Assembly (NCBI GenBank): GCA_012656075.1
Contig: JAAKBF010000221.1
Location: forward strand, 372,001-436,000
Origin: Phytophthora hibernalis
Lineage: Eukaryota; Oomycota; Peronosporomycetes; Peronosporales; Peronosporaceae
Direction of reading: 5' to 3'
DNA: 64,000 bases
The translations under genes were made by a program, and so were the position numbers. Of this stretch, positions 56,750 through 64,000 are shown one piece after another. The notes beneath the pieces are model-generated. The model had not been told where the DNA came from, ran no database searches, and worked only from the letters and a program-made list of their open reading frames with translations. How positions within the stretch are numbered: the first letter of the stretch is position 1; each line of letters begins with the position of its first letter.

Positions 56750-58343
56750 TTAGTCAGAGCGCCAAATTACCGGGACCTCATCCGTACGGAATCTGCCGAT
56801 ACAAACGAGCAATGTTAAAATCAATGAGCTTCAAGTGATGCCCCATCATAATGCATGCTACCTTTGCGTGCAGGTAGCGTCCTTCAAAGGCGTAGACTCT
56901 CCATATTGGAAATGAAGCACTCCTGCCTGGGCAATCATTGCACCATTGTCGATGCAGTAACGCTGATCCATAGCACAGACGCGTCCATTGCGCTCCTTCG
57001 CCATGATTTCCATCATTTCCTGCAGACGCAAGTTGCCTACACACGCAAGCGATAAACGCAATAGTATCCATTTGTTCCGAGAATATGTTATGTTGGATAA
57101 TTGCTTCGAACGTACATCCCACGCCACCAACGATAAGCACCTCCGATTGTCCGCAGTGGGCCATCGCACGCTCCGTAATTTCCACCTAGTACAGAGATCG
57201 GGATGGGCGAGGTCAGTTGTTAGCACATTTCAAAACGTGAATCTCAATCGACCTAATGACGTACCAGCATGGCAAAAATCGTCTCTTGTAACGAGTAGCA
57301 CAAGTCTGCCTTGGTGCATTCGCCCGATTTGATTTTGTCCCTGTACCGAGGACAGAATTATTTATTAGACCTGCAAGACAATAAAACATAGGATCACAAC
57401 TGCAAACCCTACTTGGCCTCCTTCTCGATGAAGGTTGAGATACCCGAGAACGACACATCCATGCCCTTCACAATGTACGGCAGTTCAATAAACTTTTTGC
57501 CCCTGAATAGCAGCAGCACCACAAACAAAATCATACGCAGGTCAGAAGTGCATCATAAGTGTATCAACCGACTGCCATAGTATCAACGTACTCTCTCGCT
57601 AGCACTTCGATGTTGTACCCTGGACTCGGATCGTTCGAAAGCTCCAGCACTCGCGCAAAGCGATCCAAGCAGTTTCCGACGGCAATATCGATGGTCTCTC
57701 CGAAAATGCGATAGCTGTACATTGCACAAGCACCACACCCTAAGACATCCTCCTCAGCAATAACATTACACCCGTACAATCCACACCATTGCATCGAATA
57801 GGCGATGACTTGAGTGTTGCCTCCGCTGACATAGAGCACGACAGGATCGGCAGTCTTGGTCACCGTCCTGCCCATCTCAATATCTGCATCAAGTGCATAC
57901 AAACGGAACCAAATTGAAAACTCCATTAATCCACTAGGACCCTCCAACATTCATGCCAACGTACGTCCGACGCAGTGGTTGACGCCAACGAGCGGCTTGT
58001 TCCACAGCAGCGACAGCATGCGGGCGCACACTGCAGCCGAACGCAGCGGTCCGCCCATTCCCGGGCCCTTGGTGTAGCAGATGCAGTCCAACTGCTGTGG
58101 ACTCACGTTGGCCTCGGCCAGCGCCGCCCGCACGATGCCCACCACGTGGTTCTGGTGATGCCAGGCCGTCTCGCGCGGCAGGAAGCCCTGGCCTGGGGGC
58201 GTGATGTACGTCTTGCGAGGGTTTGACAGGATCTCCGTCTCGCCGTCCGCTCGGTAGCGGATGATGCCCACTGCCAGCTTGTTGGCGCTGCCCTCGATGC
58301 CCATGGCGAGCACGTCGCCGTCCTTGCGCATTGGCGGCGGCAT
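56750..58343 (-). CDS. KAE1: KAE1/OSGEP, tRNA N6-threonylcarbamoyladenosine synthase subunit
   Basis: This is the catalytic subunit of the KEOPS complex, transferring threonylcarbamoyl to A37 of ANN-decoding tRNAs. Starting MPPPMRKDGDVLAMGIEGSA at 58343, the reading shows TYITPPGQGFLPRETAWHHQ, CYTKGPGMGGPL and WNKPLVGVNHCVG-H, where the second metal-binding His is rebuilt across the intron 57964-57884 (GGAC|ATATTGAG). Then follow VLYVSGGNTQVIAYS, RIFGETIDIAVGNCLDRFAR, NDPSPGYNIE, VEITERAMAHCG, VLIVGGVGC, NLRLQEMMEIMAKERNGR, CIDNGAMIAQAG and, after a last intron, FRTDEVPVIWRSD to a stop at 56750. All family landmarks are present and I saw no frame break, although the exons between 57600 and 57200 were joined only approximately. 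It is divergent from the membrane protein gene at 58488. Confidence 0.92.
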
Positions 58344-58487
58344 TTTCCAATTGCTGGACAAAGCGCACCTCGCAGCCGATTGGCTGAAACTAAACCTGTC
58401 GTAGAGCATATTGATGAGGCCAGGCTGTAGTTTGGAATATTGTAGCGGACAGTGACCTTTCATGATCTACTGACTCGGAAGATCCCG
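58344..58487. promoter_or_regulatory. Shared divergent promoter of KAE1 and the 58488 membrane protein gene
   Basis: Only 144 nt separate the two opposite start codons, so both promoters must lie here. No TATA box; initiator-like gacattgta/cctttcat strings are too weak to call. Confidence 0.5.
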
Positions 58488-59411
58488 ATGAGGACGTTGG
58501 TGGCGACGTGTATGGCGATGGCCGCCGTCTGCTGGGTGGCGGACGTCCGTGCGAACTTCAATGAGTGTTTGGGTTTGGAGATGGCCTCGCTGCTCACGAC
58601 GCCGTCTTGTATGGAGCTCTTCAGCACGTGTCAGTTGGGCGTGAACAGGCTCAACCAGAAGCTCGGTGGCTCGCTTAAACCAGTGAGCATCATCTCCGCC
58701 AGCGAGTCCAAGACTGTGACGGAGAACAGCACCAAGATCGCGATGCTGGTGCAGTTGGCGCCGCTGATCGACTGTCTCTCGACAGCAACGGCGGCGGAAG
58801 GAGATGACAGGTGCGTTGTGGAAAGTCACAGTAGAAGACAACCAACTAATGCAGATATGTACCTACGTCTAAAGCTGCAAGTTTGACATGGACAAGGTGG
58901 AGTTCTTCAGCATCCTGTTGGCGCATGATGTTGGCACCAATTGGGAACTGGAAGGCTATAAACGCCATTCTCTCTCAGGCAAGTGCGCATATTTGTCACT
59001 GTCTAACGTTTCAAGCTCATCGGATTGTGTCATGTATGAAGATGACGAGCGAGCACAGATTGTGGAGGAATACAACAGTGGCCAATTCTACGGTAGCAAG
59101 CTTGCAATTGGGATTTTGACGCACCAGGTCTACCCGTCGAATCCGACTCGAAGACAACTGTGTCACGATTGCCCACCGTCGTTGTTGCTGCCTCCGTATC
59201 GGCCTTGTTTTGCCTGGGTTTGGTTTTACACGGACGCAGGCGTTTCCAGAACGGCTATGCTCCCATTTACCTTACTAAAGGTGGGCATGTCCAAGGCAAA
59301 AAGTTGCCGACGAAAGAAGCTCCGGAAGAAAGGTCTTTGCGTCCAGCTGATGCTGCGGGTACTGGAGGCCAAACCTTCAAGCAGGAGCCAGTTGAGCGCT
59401 TTGCGGTCTGA
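58488..59411 (+). CDS. Secreted, cysteine-containing type I membrane protein, unknown family
   Basis: The ATG at 58488 opens a clear signal peptide (MRTLVATCMAMAAVCWVADV, cleavage likely after VRA). The ectodomain begins NFNECLGLEMASLL with PSCMELFSTCQ and ends exon 1 at 58810. A 64-nt intron joins in phase to exon 2 at 58875 (S|CKFDMDKVEFFSILLAHD). It continues through GKCAYLSLSN and SSDCVMYEDDE. Near 59135 the frame shifts (fits one missing base after CACCAG) into a Ser/Thr stalk, a single membrane helix (VVVAASVSALFCLGLVL) and a basic cytoplasmic tail ending PVERFAV at 59411. Total is about 290 residues. Even cysteine spacing in the first domain resembles elicitin-like or other small cysteine-knot folds only superficially. 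I do not recognise the family. Confidence 0.65.
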
Positions 59412-59552
59412 TCGATATTCGTGGTAGGGGCTTATGGCGGCGTTCGATGTCATGAATTTGATTCCGCAATCTACCGACTCGTACCTCGGTCAATGTAAAA
59501 AAAACGTAATGCAATTTACCAGCTTACTGCAATGCCCGGAGACATTCCTCAT

Positions 59553-60577
59553 CTACTTCTTCTTGAAAATGCCAAAGTAAATCAGCAGTAGAATAGCGAT
59601 GATGATGAACCCTGCCGCAATTGACAGGGCCATGCGTTGACGCTTGTCTCGTGCCGACATCCGGCCCACGATGTTGCCTCCGCGGCGAGCCATCTCATTC
59701 ACTCCCTTCACCTTTGAGTGTGTGGCTTCGATCTTCTCACGGTTTCGGCCAAGTTCCTCACCAATGGCAAGTGCTATCGTTTTGGATATCACAAAAGGTC
59801 AGACCATCAAAAACACTACGCGCAGCATTACAGCTCCTATGAACTTACCAACTTCCTCCGTGTCTGCGATCTCCTTCCGTGCGGCCGCTAACTTGTCCGT
59901 TGTCCCTTTCATTCTGTAAAGCAATAAGCAAAAAACACAACTGTTAATTTCCAACTTCAGAGGAACTAGCTGGACACAATGCCGTACTTGTTGGTAGCTG
60001 CTGTCATTCGATTGCGGTGCTCCGTCGACGACTATCGTCACCAACAAGCAAGCAAAAGCATCGTCAGAACAATTAAGCACAATCAACACAAGGTAGTTGC
60101 GCTCATACCGCATTGCCATCACGGTCGCCGAAGAGTCCTTCCCGTTCCTCCTTCTCGCGGATGCGCTGTGTGGTCCGCCGATAGCGACGCCAGACTCTTC
60201 TTGTATTGGTCTACCTTCTTCGACAGCTCACGACGCGTCGCGGTGTCCAGACTCCTCACCTCCAGCTCCATCTGCTGGATCTACATACACACCGTCACAG
60301 CACACATTGTCAGCCCTCCAGCCTCTCCTCCGTCCTCTATGCTTCATGACTTACAAGTTGCGTGGCTTGTGTCAGTAGGTCGCCCACATGCACGATGCTC
60401 GTCTTCTTCTTCTCTGTAGCGACAGTAATCCACCACTTCAGTAACGGTTCAACGGCCCTCGACTCAAAGACTCGTACCTTTCTCGTCCTCGTACGACGCG
60501 ATCTCGCTGATCTTCTTGGAGATGTCGCTTGTCAGTGCGCGATACTCCTCGTCGTAGCCGTCGAAGATGGTGGTCAT
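59553..60577 (-). CDS. Vti1-like Qb-SNARE
   Basis: This is a membrane-anchored SNARE for Golgi/endosome/vacuole fusion. From MTTIFDGYDEEYRALTSDIS at 60577, exons follow: KKISEIASYEDEK; then the second N-terminal helix region at about 60290-60130 (MELEVRSLDTATRRELSKKV; KKSLASLSADHTAHP); a small exon with DKLAAARKEIADTEEV at about 59910-59850; and the last exon from 59782 (ALAIGEELGRNREKIEATHS). The SNARE motif is followed by a C-terminal anchor, MALSIAAGFIIIAILLLIYF, and the tail GIFKKK. The splice EV|AL uses GTAAGT and tgatag. The layout (three-helix N-domain, Qb motif, tail anchor, about 220 residues) fits Vti1 or plant NPSN-type SNAREs; which of the two is not certain. Confidence 0.78.
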
Positions 60578-60731
60578 CCTTGCGACGGCCTTATTTGGGA
60601 ACTGAAAATCAAGCAGAAAATACGGTGACCATTTTAGCACATGATGTGGCACACACAAACGGGGTGACCCTTAATAACGGGTTTTCAACCAACACCCTAA
60701 ATACGGGTTTTCGTCGATCCGGTGCCGCGTG

Positions 60732-60745
60732 TCATTCGTCAAGTT
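60732..60745 (+). promoter_or_regulatory. Initiator-like core promoter of the 60774 gene
   Basis: The sequence tcattcgtcaagtt matches most of the oomycete initiator consensus (TCATTYYNCAWTTT) 29-42 nt before the start codon. It lies in the 196-nt divergent gap shared with the SNARE gene. Confidence 0.45.
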
Positions 60746-60773
60746 ACCGTCAAGTGAACTAAAGTATCTAAAG

Positions 60774-61405
60774 ATGCGTCGTGGATTCCTGACTCTTCTG
60801 CTGGTGGCGCTGGCCGTATTGGCTGCTGTGGGCATGGCGGACACCGAGCCCCAGGAGGTGGCGGTCGACGTGGACAGCGACCTGTTCGCGGAGGAGGAGA
60901 CGCTGGAAGCCCAGCCCGACGCCGAAGTGCAACCGGACGCCGTGCCGGCTCACGAGGTCGACCCGCGCCTGACGCCCGACGTCATTGAGAAGGTCTTCTC
61001 AAGCTGTCGGCCAAGTGTCTCGCACAGGTGCAGGAGAACCCGACGGACCCCACGCAGGTGTCCGAGCGCTGCCGCGCCGAGGTGGCGCGTCGTATCCAGC
61101 GCCACCTGCAGCGTCTGGACGAGGCGGAGAAGGGCGAGACGGAGACCAAGAAAGACAGGAAGGCGGACAAGGGGCCCAAGAAGCAGAAACGTCGCAGGAG
61201 CAAGAAGCAGTCGCGTGCTCAGCGCGAAGCCGCCACCGCTCTGAAGCAAGAGGAAGAGTACCAGCAGACGCTGCAGACGATCATCGGCTTCGTCGTGACG
61301 CTCGTGGCCCTCATCGGAGGTGCCATCTTCTTCATCAACCGCAAGCTCAAGGCTGCCGGCATGTACTTCCCTGACCCGGATGCAAAGGCGAGCTGCTGCA
61401 ACTAA
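60774..61405 (+). CDS. ER-targeted single-pass membrane protein with acidic lumenal and basic regions
   Basis: The ATG at 60774 gives a signal peptide (MRRGFLTLLLVALAVLAAVG), an acidic lumenal part (VDVDSDLFAEEETLEAQPD), and LTPDVIEKVF. The frame then shifts by one base near 61000 and continues as KLSAKCLAQVQENP, a cysteine-containing helix, and a very Lys/Arg-rich segment (KKQKRRRSKKQSRAQREA). A membrane helix follows (TIIGFVVTLVALIGGAIFFI), then a tail ending ASCCN, where the two cysteines could be lipidated. Length is about 210 residues. No known family recognised. A single lost base explains the shift since both parts keep sensible coding content. The 3' end is followed by a 34-bp tandem duplication. 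Confidence 0.6.
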
Positions 61406-61434
61406 GATAATGTGTCACCTAGCCGTAGACAGTA

Positions 61435-61502
61435 ACGTGTCCTCTTATTAATACAGTAGTATTGGGAGACGTGTCCTCTTATTAATACAGTAGTATTGGG
61501 AG
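61435..61502. repeat. 34-bp direct tandem duplication
   Basis: Two adjacent copies of acgtgtcctcttattaatac plus agtagtattgggag. It lies in the 3' flank between the membrane protein gene and the NIPA-like gene. Confidence 0.85.
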
Positions 61503-61592
61503 ACCTGCGTGAAAATGCATTCGTCGTATTTTTCAAGAAAAGTCAGACGTATATCTTGAGGTGGTACTTCTTGCTCTCCGATGCGATACAGC

Positions 61593-62783
61593 CTAAACAA
61601 CCTCGATGGAGCCGTGCTTGACTCCATTCTCGACTCCATTCTGCGAGATGATGAGCGGCGAGATTTCACCTTGCTTGGCTCCGTTGATCGCGCCGTTGAA
61701 GACGGGATCGCAGTGCTCCGTGTGCTTTTCTGACAGGACAACGATGCCACCCACTGTTGTGACGATACTGAAGGGGTAGACAACTAATTGCCACCATGAA
61801 GTCATGCCCGAAATCTCGTGGAAGAAGATCACGCCTGAAACGGAGCCGATCAGGATGAGAAAGGCCTGGTAGATGGCCACGAGGTAGAGCGCGTCGTATT
61901 CGCGCAGACCAAGGTCTAAGACATAGATGCCTCCGCCTGCCGATGACAAGGCACAAACGATAATGACGTACGTCTCCGGGTTGGACCAGACAGATCCTCC
62001 TTCGGCAAGCAATTCAACAGATGCCTAAAAAGACAATGCCACCGCGTCAGCAAGCCAATACTATGGAGCAATACCTTGAAGCAACAGCATACCTTTAGGA
62101 AAAAGAGGTTGCCTCCAATAAGACCCGAGAGAGCACCAAATGCAAACCTCCTCCAACCACTCTTCTTATCGTAGCTACAGATCATCCACACCAACTGACA
62201 GAAGGGCATCAACGTTAGGCCGACAAAGCTTCAATATCCCACGTCCAGCATTTTCAAAACCCACCCCGACAGCTGCACAAACGGCGAAAATGGCGTACTC
62301 GATGAAGATGCGGCTCTGGAACAGTGCAAACAGCTCGGAGCTGTGGTGTGTCGGCGTGTCGTGGCTGCCCGATATACTCACGAGCATGCAGCCAACCAAG
62401 ATGACCGCCGATCCTCTCACGTCATGTGTAGACACCTTCTCATTGAGCAGGTAGGGTGAGAGCACAATGTTCCACACCACACTAAAGCCGGCCATTGGCG
62501 CCAAGATGGACTGGAGATTGCAATTGCACAACACCGCAGAGGTCTGTTAGTATGCCACGTGGACGAGCACATGTAATAGTTCGAGCTTCTCACCTGCGCT
62601 GCGTACGCGTAACTCATGGCATCGAACACGGGGTTGAGCAGGAACACGCACAGCGTCGCCGCCGCTTTGACCGACAGCGCCTGCGACGACGTGTGCGCCA
62701 GCGAGCAGCACCTTGCCCAGCGTGCCGAAGAGCGTGGCGGTGAGCGACAACGAGACGCCGATGACCCAGAGGTGCGACGCCAT
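61593..62783 (-). CDS. NIPA-like multi-pass transporter (DMT superfamily), frame-broken
   Basis: This resembles NIPA-type magnesium transporters with EamA/DMT topology. The start at 62783 gives MASHLWVIGVSLSLTATLFG (helix 1). After a frame change near 62700 it reads TLCVFLLNPVFDAMSYAYAA, an intron from about 62600 to 62520, then SILAPMAGFSVVWNIVLSPY with LLNEKVSTHDVRGSAVILVG, the segment most like NIPA (APL..N..LAP..L.EK..). Further helices are IFIEYAIFAVCAAVGV, RRFAFGALSGLIGGNLFFLK and, after another intron, VIIVCALSSAGGGIYVLDLG, AIYQAFLILIGSVSGVIFFH and SIVTTVGGIVVLSEK. The hydrophilic tail ends KHGSIEVV. A second break lies near 62225. About 8-9 membrane helices. Identification is by pattern, so another DMT transporter is possible. 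Confidence 0.6.
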
Positions 62784-63477
62784 GGTAGCTCCAAACCAAA
62801 TATAAATAGCGGAGACCAGCTGATGGACGCTCGCGCGGAGGAACTCAAGCGGAAGAGAGCGATAAAGCACGAACTGACGTTTTCGTAGTCAGCGCCGCAA
62901 AACCCGGCAGAAATAGTAGCGGGAATGGGAGGTTTCGGCGGCCGTTTTTGGCTGTTAACGCTCACTGTATTTTTGTATGCCGCAACTTGAAGCTGTGGAG
63001 CCGTGCCTGTACAGGCTGTAGCTCCGCGCACTGATCCACTTTCACTCGTAGGAAATGTGTTGCTCGTCGATATGCATATGTGCTGGGAACGAATAGGAAT
63101 CATTATTCCAATCATTTTCGTTCCTTGCCCGTACCGGTACCACCGAGGTTGTGTGTGCCCATCTACATGTATTAATATTCGTGGTGCCCTTCAACGTTAC
63201 GACTGAGACGCTGCTGCAAGCAAAGAATTTCATGCCAGCAACCGCGATATGCGATGGCTCTAGCCGCTGGACTACATGTAACAGCGCTCGGTGGAATGAG
63301 TTTGTACCGGTATCAGTATCATTTGTACTTTTGAAGTATCACAGAACGATGAGGAACAAAGGTGACAGTCTTCGGTGCAGACCAACGAATATCATAATGA
63401 AATGGCAGGCCCGAACTCGAAGCAACTAAGGACACATGCACGCCTGCGCTCTTGCAAATTCCGCCTTGCAGCTCCGT
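62784..63477. other. Intergenic region
   Basis: It contains the promoter of the NIPA-like gene and the 3' flank of the gene at 63478. A few plus-strand frames exist but none has domain or splice support. Confidence 0.5.
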
Positions 63478-64000
63478 TTACACTGACACATGAGCGGTGC
63501 CGTTGGCGAAAGTGCCTTCCTCTTCCTCGTCGTTGGCGCCCGAATCAGAGTCAACTAAGAGGTCCTCGCCGTCCACAGCAGCGTCCTCTTCTTCAACATC
63601 GGCCGAAGAAATAGTGGCCTCGACGTCGACATCCAAATCGGTTGAGTCATCCAGCACCGAGTCCAATTTGTCGTCACACGACTTGGACTGGCCCATTACG
63701 AGACCTGCGACGCCGACAATCGCCGCGATGCCGCCAATAATCCCACAGATGACCACAACAGGGCCGTACGCGTCGGTGAACGACTTCTTTTCAGTCGAGG
63801 TCGTGCTGCTGAGCTTCGTCGCAAGTTCGTTGACGTCGTTGGCAGTACTGATGACTTCCTTCTCGTTGGGCGCGGCCTTCTCCTTCTTGGGGCTCTTTTC
63901 ATCTTTCTTGCCTGAAATCTTCACACTGCCGTGTTTGTACTCGACCACGCTCTCGTCATTGACATCCTTCTTCGCGTGGTGGTGGCCCTTCGCGACCTTG
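63478..64000 (-). CDS. C-terminal part of an acidic-tailed single-pass membrane protein (partial)
   Basis: An open frame enters from beyond 64000 (KVAKGHHHAKKDVNDESVVE), is lysine-rich (SGKKDEKSPKKEKAAPNEKE), then has a Ser/Thr stretch, one membrane helix (GPVVVICGIIGGIAAIVGVA) and a long acidic tail (DVEATISSADVEEEDAAVDG) to the stop at 63478. The start codon lies outside the window. No family recognised; probable type I or tail-proximal membrane protein with an acidic cytosolic end. Confidence 0.65.
   Translation of the reverse strand, partial: KVAKGHHHAKKDVNDESVVEYKHGSVKISGKKDEKSPKKEKAAPNEKEVISTANDVNELATKLSSTTSTEKKSFTDAYGPVVVICGIIGGIAAIVGVAGLVMGQSKSCDDKLDSVLDDSTDLDVDVEATISSADVEEEDAAVDGEDLLVDSDSGANDEEEEGTFANGTAHVSV

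Noticed and set aside
58488..58810. Elicitin identity for the secreted protein
   Set aside because: Elicitins have six cysteines in about 98 residues and a typical core; cysteine spacing and core residues do not fit, and this protein has a membrane helix.
1..64000. tRNA, rRNA and RxLR/CRN effector genes
   Set aside because: I looked for tRNA-like A/B boxes with folding arms, rRNA cores, and secreted proteins with RxLR-EER or LFLAK motifs, and found none that I could support.

Overview
The window looks like nuclear DNA of an oomycete, most likely a Phytophthora-like member of the Peronosporales. Host genes are compact with short GT-AG introns of about 60-100 nt. Neighbouring genes share very short divergent promoters, and oomycete-type initiator motifs lie a few tens of bases before some starts. 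The transposon families are typical of these genomes: Ty3/Gypsy, piggyBac-like, IS630/Tc1-like, and (by my reading) Fanzor/TnpB-like relics. Species assignment is inference.

Left gene-rich block (1-10.7 kb): the 3' end of a DRE2/anamorsin Fe-S assembly gene; a ten-exon AMSH-type JAMM deubiquitinase sharing a 118-bp promoter with a VMA21-like V-ATPase assembly factor; three LigB/DODA-type extradiol dioxygenase paralogues (one minus, two plus), of which only the third reads cleanly; a telobox-Myb protein; and a long disordered protein of unknown function.

Transposon-rich block (about 11-48 kb): a rearranged duplicate of the 3' part of the ARM-repeat gene at 48-56.7 kb, split by two LTR retrotransposons. 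Gypsy-1 (11597-20226, minus) is flanked by the 5-bp duplication caaaa. It carries a roughly 2-kb ORF series on the opposite strand to gag-pol and a 602-bp inverted-repeat element beside its 3' LTR. Gypsy-2 (20535-26263, plus) is a chromodomain-bearing element flanked by cttct. Further right lie degenerate Fanzor-like copies (28-34 kb), a DDE transposon with a DNCxGQ/GHSHN signature (34.6-36.5 kb), an eroded unknown family (38.4-40 kb), an IS630/Tc1-like transposase (39.9-41 kb), AT-rich non-coding DNA, and a piggyBac-like gene (45.3-47.9 kb).

Right gene-rich block (48.1-64 kb): a very large armadillo/HEAT-type protein, the KAE1/OSGEP tRNA t6A synthase gene, an unrecognised secreted type I membrane protein, a Vti1-like Qb-SNARE, a second single-pass membrane protein, a NIPA-like transporter, and the C-terminal part of an acidic-tailed membrane protein running off the end.

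Many otherwise well-conserved host genes carry single-base frame breaks, often at homopolymers. I read most of these as uncorrected sequencing indels rather than true pseudogenes. Exon coordinates were derived by hand from splice signals and family knowledge; no search or computation was run.
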